A program made the position numbers and the translations under genes. Shown piece by piece: positions 1-34,600 of a DNA stretch of 64,000 bases. This stretch comes from Opisthocomus hoazin. Taxonomy: Eukaryota > Chordata > Aves > Opisthocomiformes > Opisthocomidae. Each line of letters begins with the position of its first letter. Position 1 is the stretch's first letter. The notes below the pieces were generated by a model. The model had not been told where the DNA came from. It did no database searches and worked only from the letters and a program-made list of their open reading frames with translations. The stretch is taken from the NCBI RefSeq assembly GCF_030867145.1, contig NC_134415.1, positions 13,804,417 to 13,868,416 of the forward strand. The letters run 5' to 3'.

Positions 1-165
1 GTACCCTCTGCAAGTTTGCTGATGACTGGGAGAACTGGCTGATACACCAGAGGGTTGTGCTGCCATCCAGAGGGGCTTCAACAGACTGGAGAAACGAGCT
101 CACGGGGGTTGTTGGACCAGATGACCTCCAAAGGTCCCCTCCAATTTCAGCCATTCTGTGTCTGT
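1..165 (+). repeat. CR1 LINE remnant, internally deleted
   Basis: The left part translates to a degraded CR1 reverse-transcriptase stretch resembling the KFADD box region followed by the segment about acceptance of a peptide ending near a GCC-rich Arg/Leu helix. The right part, from about 100, jumps straight to a CR1 3' end with the typical 'gttggaccagatgacctcc' and 'ccattctgtg' wording. The intervening several hundred bases of a normal copy are missing, so this is a deleted fragment. It lies in a PRKD3 intron. The CR1 assignment is by recognition of the consensus. Confidence 0.8.
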
Positions 166-1168
166 GTTGTCCAAAATCTTGATTCTTGGCAGACATATTT
201 TTGAGGGGAAGAAAATTGATAACATGCAGCAGATCACACCAAACTGTACAACTTAATTCAGAGGCCTGGGCAGCAGCCCTGTTAGCCAGTGGGTCCGTTG
301 CCATTGCGCAGCTTATCACATCCATTCATGACTGCCTGCTCCAGCTCCAAGGCTCTTGCCTGCGTCTGGAGATTGGTGGCTGTGAACAACAGTGTGCAAT
401 ATGTTGTTGCTGCACCCTGCTTTCACCACCCTTGTGGTGCTAAGGTGCTAAGGCACGTAGTTTGGGAACTACGATTTCATACAGTTTTTCTGTGGACAAA
501 AGGAGTGGTTTATTTTTCGTTCTTTCACCCACCCTTACATTGAGCTCTCCTCAGACAAAAAAGAAAAAAATAACAATACAGATTAAAATAGTTGTATGTC
601 TTAATCCTTTCTTTTCCACAGTGCAAGTTGCACAGCTTTTGGGAACTTTAAACTTTTGCCAGCAGAGAGTCAGATGCGAAGAAGATCTGTTCTGCCTTTC
701 TCTTTTCCTGTCCTACCACAGCTCCCATCTTTTTTGCTGTTGTGGCTTGCAAGGACAGCAAGAACAGAGTTGGGTTTCTGTTGATGGAGAATTTCATTTG
801 CACAGGAATAATTCTCTGGGTCATCTGTAGTTGTCGAAAGGTTACTTTGTACTGCTGACTTGTGGAACAGAATTACTTAATGAGATTTAGGTTTAGACTT
901 TAAGCTTTTCACTCCATTTCTTTCAATATGATGCTTGTTTTAGTTGTGTCTCTCTTGCCTTGGCATTTAGCAAAATCAAATTGATAATGTTCATTAGCGT
1001 GCCCTGCATCATTTAGCAAAAAACTTGAGGTTTTTGTATATTCTGATTGTAGTTTTATGTTTGCTTGCATAAATGCAAACTGAAGAAGAAATTACGTGGG
1101 TGTTTTGGGATTTTATTTGCTTTTTTTAATTGTGTATTTGAAATAGTATCTGAATCCTGTGTTTCCAG

Positions 1169-19023
<17,855 letters not shown>

Positions 19024-19634
19024 TTTATTCACTGTGCTGAATTGCAGTAAAGAAGAATGATCCAGACAGAAACTGAAGATAAGTTTTGGAACAACTGTTG
19101 CTCTTTCTGAATGCTGTACACGTAGTTCAGTGTACAAAGCCCCAGAGGATCCTGCATTGACATGGGAATAGACTGTCGTCTGACAAGCTTTCCTCCGTCT
19201 CTGGCTTATACTATGAGTAGTTACTGGACAGTGGGATAAGCCCTGTTGGGTAGCATATTTCACCAGGCTGTGTGGCTGCAAAGCCATTACTGAGGTGTAA
19301 TGTGTACAGATTGAATAGTTTGTGTGTTTCTCAAGGTTGTTTGTTTTTTTTTTTCCTAGCCTACACAATAAGAATTTTGTAATGGTTTTCTAATCCCTAT
19401 TTACTAGGCCATAGAGGACTGTTTTCTGTTACTTAGATAACATCTCCCATTTCCTAAACTGTGCATGGTGAAAAGAGATTGTAAAAAGAAATCAGTGCAG
19501 AATACCTTGGCTAATAGCAAAACATGATGGTTTAGGTCGAATACAGCTTCATAGATGAAGGAATAATTTGCTGCTGTTAGAACAGTTGAAATACATGTGT
19601 CTTTGCCCTAATTGAACTTTTTCCAGATACCCAA

Positions 19635-19640
19635 AATAAA
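19635..19640 (+). terminator. Proximal poly(A) signal of PRKD3
   Basis: Canonical AATAAA about 610 bases after the PRKD3 stop. The downstream sequence is only moderately T-rich, so use of this site is an inference. Confidence 0.5.
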
Positions 19641-20781
19641 GAAAACTCCTTAACTTCTTACATTCCTCTTGAAATGCTGGCTGACAATCTAAAGAGAGGA
19701 CAGGCAAAGCTACACTAGTCCTTTATTTTGTCTGTTAAAACAGAGCAATAAGCCACAACAGTGTAGTGTGTTGCTGTACGAGGCTGGCACGCGTCATTGA
19801 CACACACCAAAGGCATTTTGCCTTAAAGCTACACAAGTAATGCACAGAGAGCACGCAAGACCCGACGCAGCGTATCCTTTCACTCTGGAAAAACAGCTTC
19901 TAGCAGAAGGATGTGGAAGAATAGGGAAAAATACATGCAGCTTTCTTCTGTCGTTTTGAGTAATTAGATTTTTAAATTTTTCTAGTATTTTTCCAACTTT
20001 TTTAAGATTCCCTGGACTTACATCAGGAGTAGTTTGTAGCCTGCTAGCTTGTATCTTAACTCTGCTCAAAACCTAGGAGCGACAGCGGACATCAGATCAC
20101 TTCTGCCGGGGCAGCTGGATCATAGGAGAGAAGGCTTTGTCTTCTGACCTTAACCTGCCCCTCCTGGCTTCTCTGCTGTGCTCGGCGTTGTTGTTTGAGC
20201 TGAAAGAAGAGTCCAAAACCAACTCCTAATTCAGTTTTTCATTCAGATGCCTCAGCTGATGGATTCCCAACCACTTACTGGACTTGGGGCACAATACAGA
20301 GGAAGCAGCAATGTTCTTTGGAAAGGATTCCCTCATAGGACAGTGTAACAGTTACAGTTCATGGTATTTCAAAGAAGTCGGTGAGAGGCTTTGGGGGAGC
20401 GCCTCGCTCTCCTACAAAGTTGTTTGTTTTTTTTTTTTGGTGAGAGTGTGTGTGTGTGTAGATAAGTATTTTTTTCTACTGTTGTTATTCAGGTAAGGAA
20501 GCATGTGAGCAGACGTTTTCTAAGTTGTTAGATATACATAAAATTCTACAAGGTTATTTCAGGGCTGGCAGCTGCTTGCAATGACAGTGACCTGGCAGTA
20601 AAGTCAGTGGCAGTTGCAGAAGTATGTACCCACAGGTAGGTTTGGTTCTTTAACCCGCCTGTTTCTTTTCCTGTTGCCCTTAATCTAACTGCCACTGCAT
20701 TTTGTAGGCATCTGAGTTGGTAAAGGCTGAACGCTGGCTTCCCCGTTGGGATCTGCCAAACTTCGTACACAACGTTGGTGC

Positions 20782-20798
20782 CACCTGTGTGGCAGGTG
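20782..20798. promoter_or_regulatory. Inverted E2-box pair (CACCTG / CAGGTG), hairpin-capable
   Basis: CACCTG at 20782-20787 and its reverse complement CAGGTG at 20793-20798 are separated by five bases, inside the GC-richer block of the long PRKD3 3' region. As DNA this is a ZEB/SNAI-type paired E-box; as RNA it would form a six-base-pair hairpin. Function is unknown. Confidence 0.3.
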
Positions 20799-21809
20799 CC
20801 AGCAGCGGGCAGAGCGTTCCAGCCCTTCTGCCCACCGTCTGCGCTGGCAGCCCCTGCCCCTCCTGCGCTGGGGTCATCCTCCCCTTCTGTGCTGTCAGGG
20901 CAGTGCCGAGGAATTCGGAAGGGGCAGGGTTTGTCCCTTAGCCTTGCCATCCCCTTAAGGCAGGGTTTCAGGGCTGATTCTTCTGAGAGGCACTATTTGT
21001 CATCTTTGGAACCACAACAGTCACCTGTGAAGTTGGTAGTCTGCTATTTACCCAGGCTTGGCAAGGGAAGCAGTGCTTTTTTTTTTTTTCTTCTTCAACT
21101 TCCACTGCTCAAGTGACCAAATTTCAGTGAAGCCGTTGCTATCTTCCATCCTAATGGTGATAATGTAGATACAGTCTGGTTTTAAACTTCGGATTTTATA
21201 CTTCAGCTATCACTTCAGGTTGTCCTGGGGGTGGGTGTGTTGGTTTTATTTTAAGGGAGGAAAAAAGCCAGCTCAGTCACTTGAAAAAGCACAACAGGAA
21301 TAGAGGAAGGAGGGGACAACAGCGAAGTAGGCGGCTTGGCTGATATCTCTCTCCATGAAGTCTGCTCTGCTCCAAAATACTATATGAGCTATTTATTCTT
21401 CAAGTTATAGTAAAAAAAGAGAAAAAATAATAAAATGCTGTTGGCCTTTGGAGGAGAGTGCCTGACCATATATGCAGACTTATGGGGCCAGAGAATAGAA
21501 GCCACAAGCCGCTAATAGTCAAGGAACCAAAAAATGAGGCATACATTAGGAGTAAACTCTTCAGAGTAGTAAAAATAGCTGAGTTTTTATTTCCCTTTTT
21601 TCTACCTTTACTGCAGACTGACAGCAGTAGGTTACAGCGTTTCCCATCCTTACCCCTAGATGAATTAAGTTGCGTTCATTCAAGAAATAGTGCTACGATG
21701 ATGCTAGAAAAAAGCTCATGTAAAATTTATAGCCTCAAAAGGACACTGTTAAGTACTTTTATATTTTTATACATCCCATTGTTTGTAAATATCCTCTGAT
21801 AAGCTTGAA

Positions 21810-21815
21810 AATAAA
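21810..21815 (+). terminator. Distal poly(A) signal of PRKD3
   Basis: Canonical AATAAA followed within 20-35 bases by a T/GT-rich stretch ('gttgttctttttattt'), the usual arrangement of a functional vertebrate poly(A) site. It is one base away from an opposite-strand AATAAA. Confidence 0.6.
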
Positions 21816-21816
21816 A

Positions 21817-21822
21817 TTTATT
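21817..21822 (-). terminator. Minus-strand AATAAA facing the PRKD3 signal
   Basis: TTTATT on the + strand reads AATAAA on the minus strand. It could end long NDUFAF7 transcripts. The downstream minus-strand sequence is not strongly GT-rich, so support is weaker than for the + strand signal. Confidence 0.35.
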
Positions 21823-22256
21823 TCCCTATCAGAGTTGTTCTTTTTATTTACATGAATTATCTCTCCTGTCGCACGTTCTTAGAAGTAAATGTTTCTTCAT
21901 GCTTCTTTGCTTATGGGTCTGTGGGAATTCTGTTAGCAGGTGCTTTGGAACTAATAACTCTCTTTGCATGGTTCCTGTCGCCATTCTCTTTATAAAAATG
22001 TCTTCAAAACTGTCAAAGCATCTTGTGTTTTAAGCAAGTAAAAGCTGCGTACCTTTAAAGTCTCCTTAGCTTATCTGTTTGTTACTGACATGTTTTAACT
22101 TGATTCCATGAGTCACTATTTCATTGGGCTCTACCCAGAGAACCCTGAAACAGTGTTCATTCTCTGCTCTGTGTACACAGGGTTCTATTACGTGCAGCGT
22201 TTGATTTCTACACAGACTGCATAGGTCAGTCAATAGGTTTAGTGTGCTGCACTAGA

Positions 22257-22262
22257 TTTATT
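22257..22262 (-). terminator. Likely proximal poly(A) signal of NDUFAF7
   Basis: AATAAA on the minus strand about 300 bases after the NDUFAF7 stop. A GT-containing stretch ('gcagtctgtgtag' on the minus strand) follows it. It is the first canonical hexamer downstream of the gene that I found. Confidence 0.5.
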
Positions 22263-22560
22263 CTGAAAAAGCGCTCCCTACCAAACTGCGGATAGGCCCT
22301 GAAGTGTAGATTGGTGTGAGAAAACTGCCTGGAGAAGCAATGTGGCATTTCATGGGCTTTCAGCTCAAAGATAACGCAAAATATTTAGTTCTTGCCTTAC
22401 TGCATATGTAGCTATATGCTGGTTACGTTACTGCAAAACATTTAGTATGAGAAACCATAAGATGCAGGACTCCAGAGGAATAGAGTTTTTTTTTAATCTA
22501 TTTAAATAAAGTTGTTATTGAAAGCTACTACTGTCAGACATTTTGCTATAGTATTTGAAA

Positions 22561-28453
<5,893 letters not shown>

Positions 28454-28670
28454 GGCAGCGGCGCCCGAGGCCCGCTCCGCCCCCGCGTCCTCCTCCCCGG
28501 GCTGTGGCCGCTCGGCAGCCGCGCCGCGCCCCGCCGGGGACGGGCCGCGGGCTGAGGGCCGATGCAGCGGGCGGGACCCAGCCGGCCGCGCTCACCGGGG
28601 ACGCTCCCGCCGTCCCGCGGGGCAGGAAGCGCCCGCCACGCGTGCGCGCAGGAGCTTCCGGCGGGCGGCG
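28454..28670. promoter_or_regulatory. Bidirectional CpG-island promoter of NDUFAF7 and CEBPZ
   Basis: Only 217 bases separate the NDUFAF7 ATG (minus strand, 28453) from the CEBPZ ATG (+ strand, 28671), so both 5' UTRs and the promoter fit here. The segment is GC- and CpG-rich with no TATA box. Visible motifs are an ETS/GABP-type site (GCTTCCGG, 28654-28661, reading CCGGAAGC on the minus strand), a second GGAA core at 28625-28628, and the CEBPZ start codon embedded in a YY1-like ATGGCGGC (28671-28678). ETS plus YY1 elements are typical of housekeeping bidirectional promoters. Transcription start sites cannot be placed from sequence. Confidence 0.8.
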
Positions 28671-31600
28671 ATGGCGGCGGTGGGGAGCCGCGGCGTGAGG
28701 GACCCGGAGACGGTGGGCGGCGAGGAGGAGGAGGATGACGATGAAGAAGATGAAGAAGATGGTGACGATGGCGAAGGCTTCACGCTGGAGGAGGTGCTGC
28801 GCCTCGGCGGCACCAAGGTAAGGGGGGGGGGTGGGCGGGAGCACGTGGCGGCCAGGCCCTCCCCCCCCCCCCCCCGGGACGGGCCCGGCCCTCGTGGGTC
28901 GCGAGGCGCCCGTGGGGGCGCGCGGCCCGGCGCCGGGCCCGCGGGTGACGGGCGCGCGCTTCCCCCCCTCAGCAAGACTACGCGATGCTGTGCGGGGTGG
29001 ACGAGACGGCGGAGGTGGTGGATGGCGGCAAGAGGGACGCCATCGACGACCTGACGGAGGGGGAGCTGGAGGCCTTCGTCGGCTCGCTGGGGCTCGAGCG
29101 GTACGCGGAGCTCTGCCTGGGGGCGGAGGGCGAGGAGGCGGGCGGCGGTGGCGGGGGGGAGGAGAAGCCCCCGAAGAAAGAGAAAAGCGGGAAAGGAGCG
29201 AACCCTCCTGCGGCTGAAGCGAGGGGAGGGAAAAAAGCCAAGGGAAAGGCAAGCGGCGCGAAAGACGGCGCGGAGCAGCGAGCTGGCGCTGAGCGGGACC
29301 GGCACCTTCCGGCGAAGAAGGAGAGGCCGCAAGAAGATTTTGAATTTCACGCCAGGCAAGTGATACTGGTCAAACCGGGGGGCAAATGGTATGACCTGGA
29401 GTACACCAACGAGTTCTCTGCAGAGCCGCAAAGTCAGGCGCTGCTCTCCAAGTACAAGGCCTTGGCCCAGAAGCTGTACGAACACGAGACGGACCTGTAC
29501 AAGAACAAGACAGATTATCAGAAGGGGGCCTCTTCGGCGTGGATGAAAACCGTCGTGTCGTCGGGGACCTTGGCTGACAGGATGGCAGCCATGACCCTGC
29601 TCATTCAGGACAGTGCTGTCCACAGTCTCCAGTTCGTTGAGAACTTGGTAAACCTTATAAAGAAAAAGGGCAGCAGGCATCAGAGCCTCATGGCTTTGGA
29701 CACTTTCAAGGAGCTTCTCATTTCAGATCTCTTACCAGACAATCGGAAATTGTGGTCTTTCTCGCAGCGACCGTTTGACAACATAGAGAAGATGTCGAGT
29801 GGCAACAGGGATTCAAGAGACAGACGGCTGATACTGTGGTACTTTGAGCATCACCTGAAGCTGCAGGTGGCCGAGTTTGTGCAGACGTTAGAAGCACTGA
29901 GTCATGACTCTCTGACGGCAGCGAAGTCCCGAGCGCTGGCAGTTGCCCACGAGCTTCTCTGTAACAAGCCTGAGCAGGAGAAAGTTCTGCTTGTTCAGCT
30001 GGTGAATAAACTGGGAGACCCTCAGAACAAAGTCGCCACCAAGGCCTCTTATCTTTTGGAGACGTTACTTCACAAGCACCCGAATATGAAGGGAGTAGTG
30101 TGCAGTGAGGTGGAGAGGCTTTTGTACCGGTCAAACATGAATGTGAAAACTCAGTATTATGCCATTTGCTTCCTGAATCAGATTGTCCTCAGTCACGAAG
30201 AAAGCGCGTTGGCTAACAAGCTGATAACTTTGTACTTTTGCTTTTTTCGGAACTGCATTAAGAAAAAAGACATTGAATCCAAAATGCTCAGTGCTCTGCT
30301 TTGTGGGGTAAACAGAGCTTATCCTTACGCTGAGACTGGTGATGAGAAAGTGAAAGAACAAATGGACACGTTGTTCAAAGTTCTGCATCTTGTGAACTTT
30401 GGCACCAGCGTCCAGGCCCTGATGTTACTGTTTCAAGTGATGGACTCTCAGCAGACTGTATCAGACAGGTACTACGCCGCGCTGTACAAGTAAGTGACAG
30501 GTTTGCGTTTTTTTTTATGTTACTTTTGTTTTATGAGGGAGTCACCATTAGTTTAAAGTTGTGGAAACATTTTGCTTTTAAGATCTTGCGAGTTTTGCGT
30601 CTCATTGGCTACAAATTTCTGATGTTTTGTATGAGCTAGAAGAAAAAGCGTGTCATTTCTTTTACTTAACATGGGGATAAAACAAACAGTAGTGATAGGT
30701 CCTGAGAACACAACATATGCATTTCATCCTTTGTACTGTTTTCTGGTGGCATGTTTTAATTCCAGATATTATTTGAAACTAATAGATAACTACTTCTGAG
30801 ATCACTTTTACAGGTACAACGGTTTAGTCATGTAATAGCCTAAAATCTGGTTTCCTTTTTCTTTGTATGGGGGGCAGGCAAATACTGTGTTAACAAGTTC
30901 TTCAGATGATTTAATTTGTGTGGTTGGAAAGCCTTATCTTATAAGAGTTTCTCTGTTTTCATCCGAGCTGGTTGTTTAAACTGTTTGTAGGATACTTACA
31001 GGCTTCTGTTTACTACACCAAAGGGAAGCTGCTGATTTTTAAAAAGGGAGCTCAAGTTCCCCCAGAACGTGCAATGTATTTAGGGGCCTTGCCATGCCTG
31101 GCAGTCTGGAAAAAAAACCTGGAGTGGAAAATGAACTTGCCAGCATGTATGTCAGGTCTGATTGTGAAGCATGCTAATTGCTAACTATTTTCTTTCTATT
31201 TTTTTGAACATCTGAATAAATCAGATTAGTTTCTTACTTCTCAAATTTTGAGACTGGTTTTGAAATAACAGTTTGCAGTTCCACTCAGTTTCTTTATATT
31301 GTCTTACCGTTTTTTTTGTTTACTGATACTTGTTTTTTTAATCTTCAGTGTCTCATATATCTAGAAATATTACAGGCCTGTTGACTGTTCAGGGTTGGTC
31401 TCAATGGTTTTGAGTATTGGATAACAAGCTGTCACTGGTCTTTTAGATGGCACTCTGAAAAATGTAGATGATTGTTGTTAGTAATAATTATTATCCTACA
31501 TGCATTATAACAATCGGCAATATTTTCTCCCGTGTGTTCTACAGGAAGCTTCTAGATCCTGCGTTAGCAACCTGGTCAAAACCATCCATGTTTCTTAATC

Positions 31601-34600
31601 TTGTCTATAAATCTCTGAAGGCAGATGTAGTGTTACGGCGCGTGAAGGCCTTTGTGAAGAGGTTACTTCAAGTCACTTGTGGACAAATGCCATCCTTCAT
31701 TTGTGGAACCCTCTACCTTCTGTCTGAGCTTCTGAAAGTAAAACCAGAGTTAAGGGTCCAGTTACAGGATCATGTGGTATAAGTTGATTTCTTTATCTCA
31801 TTGTAGTCTCAGTAAGAGCTAGTTTCATAAGCACGTTTCTCTAACCTGTTTATTAGCAACCTGAGGCTTTGCTAATGTTACGGGAGAAAGCACTTGAACA
31901 ATTATAGCTGTATTAAAAATCTGCATACGTGAGGGTGTTTCAAGCATTCTAACAGGTCTTATGGACTTCATTCGTGGGGAGAGGATTGTTTCGCTAAATG
32001 CTGTATAAGTAAGCAGGTAAACATTCTTTGCCCAAAAGGTTTGTCAAAACACAGCCTGTTTGTTTCTTCTGTCTGCAGTCTCTGAAGTACAGCTAGGCAG
32101 GACTGGCTTTTTTTTTTTTCTTCTTTCTTCAGGCGGGGAGGGATCATTACACTTGTGTAATGTAAGCTGTAAAGTTCAATTTTAAGTCCTGTATCAAGGC
32201 CAAAAATCTGTGTTGCTTAAACATTGGCCATCACTTGTTTAGATTTTTGTAAGTAGCTTCTTAAGAACTATATGTGCATTTTTCTAATAAATCAGAATAA
32301 AACTGGAAAGGAAAAGCTGTTCGCTAACATTTTTTGTTGTTTAGGAGTCAGATGATGAAGAGTGCTTTAAGGATCAAGAAGAGGCTGAAGAGAGCGAGGA
32401 AAAGTTTGTGGATGCAGACAAAGTAGAAGATGAAGAAAGGAGAACAGCAGAAAATTCTGCTAAAACAAACAATTCAAATTCAGCAGCCTCTTGGGTGCAT
32501 CATCTGAATATGGGAGGTAAATGAGTAAGAAAACATAATTCATTTAACTTCTGACATTCCGTAACAGTGACGTGTTGATCAAGACTTGTTGTAAAATTAA
32601 GTGATTAAAATATTATTTTACTTTTTCAGATTGAAGTTTGATTCAGAGCAATCAGTCAGAATAATTTTTGTTTATCTGTTAGCTCAGCAGTGATGAAGAG
32701 ACACTGTGAATCTGATAGCATATTTCGCTTTATGCAGTTTATTGCATTTGTGCCTAAGCAATGAACAGGCTCAGATTTTTTTGCTTCTATATTCAGAGCA
32801 ATGCAGCCAAGGTTAGGGTGTGTAACTGCTCATTTGCTTGTGAAGCTTGCTAGAACAATTCATCTAGCTTTGAACCTGCTTCTAGTATCACTCTTTCCTG
32901 AGGACGTTTTGGAACAGAGCAGGGCTTTTCAGGAGCTTCCGTGGAAACACGTAGGGACTCACCTGTGCGTCTGATCATACACTGGGGCAGGGCAGCTGAA
33001 TATAACCCTTCCTTGCTACTGAGTGAATCTGTGGCTTGTCCAGCCAAGAATGATGGGCAGCATTACTGACGTGGTGAAATGGAAGTAATACTCTCATAAA
33101 GTTGGTTGAGGAAGTTTATGTTGTTTTCATCTCCTCTTCCCCTCAGGCAGGAAGAGTGGAGCTTCGTATGATCCCATGCACCGCAGTCCTTTGTACTGTG
33201 GTGCTGAAAGTACAAGCCTTTGGGAACTGAAGAAGGTAAGGCATTCTTGTGCTGCTGATTACCCTGTGTCTTATCGTGGCCCTTGTATTGAGTGAAGAAA
33301 ATCAGCTTGGTTATTCTTGGAATAGCTACTTGGGTAACATAGCAGAAAGGTTAAACGACACATTGTTCAGCTTATTCCGGAGTAGGAAATAGGAATTTTT
33401 AAGTGGCGATTTGGACAATAATAATATTTTTTGATTTTTGCATCTTAGCTTTGTATCACTAAAGCTTTTTAGTGTTGAATTAAATAAAATTGTAAGTAAG
33501 AATGTATTTAGTTAATGCAAACAAAAGATTAGAACTTGAAAGTCTTCACCTGTTCAAGGGCAGAGCACATTAGCCTTGCACTACTACATGCATCTGCATG
33601 TTATTCGGTGAGCTACAGGGTGGTCTTATGATGCAGTGGTGTTGTCAAGTGTCTGGCACGTCAACATGTGTAATGATTGCATTTATTTATAAAGTAGAAA
33701 TAAATGAATGATTCGTGTTTTTCAGCTTTCTGAACATTTTCATCCATCTGTGGCCCTGTTCGCAAAAACAATTCTAGAAGTAAGTGCTTTTACTAGTCTG
33801 TAGCTTTGAAGTTTGATTTTTATGTTAGCTGTCTTTAGCCATTTGAAAAAATACATTAGAAAGCCTCCTTGCACTCTGCAGGTAACTAGCAGCTCTGCAG
33901 CACTGTAACATACACTCAGATGCAAAGCTTTTCATGGAATTAAAATGTTCTATCTAAAGGAGACTGCTCACAGAAGCAATTAACTTGGTAGAAATATGGG
34001 TATTACACAATTCTGTTTTAGCATTTGTGGAGTTTTGGTCTGTCTGTTTATTTAACTTGGCTTTTTTATGTGGGCAACCCTGCCAGTATTCTTTTTTAAT
34101 ACTATTGTGCCAAAAATACTCAAACCTACACAAATGTATGTATGAAATAATTATTTTCATTTGCATGTATGGTATGCAGATAGTGCTGGGTATTAACTGC
34201 TATTAGCACAGTACATTGCGAGGCAGTTCGTCACAGAAACGAAGTGAAGGAGGTGTTTTTTAGTTAGGAAAGTGTTGAAAAAAATAAGAATCTGTACAGG
34301 AGTGTGTTAACAGATACTTAAGTGATGAAGTATCCCCAAGTTTTTGTCTTTTTAAGGTGTGGTTTAATGTTGTTATTGGACTGTTTGAGTCCTCTGTGTT
34401 TAGTTGCTGTCTTTCTAAAATGAAGACCTTAATGATTTTTGGCTTTTTTCTTCTTTCAGGGAAATCACATTCAGTACTCTGGTGACCCTTTGCAAGATTT
34501 CACATTAATGAGATTCCTGGATCGCTTTGTGTACAGAAATCCCAAACTCAGTAAAGGCAAAGGTACAACCTTCTCTGTACATATCAGCGTATGATCTTGA

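Larger units (their letters stand above)
19024..22560 (+). other. PRKD3 3' UTR and convergent intergenic region with NDUFAF7
   Basis: After the PRKD3 stop there is no coding sequence I can support. Two possible PRKD3 ends exist: a proximal AATAAA at 19635-19640 giving a 3' UTR of about 0.6 kb, and a distal one at 21810-21815 giving about 2.8 kb. Further AATAAA-like sites occur (for example 21429-21434). A locally GC-richer block spans about 20720-20960. On the minus strand, NDUFAF7 can end at an AATAAA at 22262-22257 or run on to 21822-21817. Confidence 0.7.
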
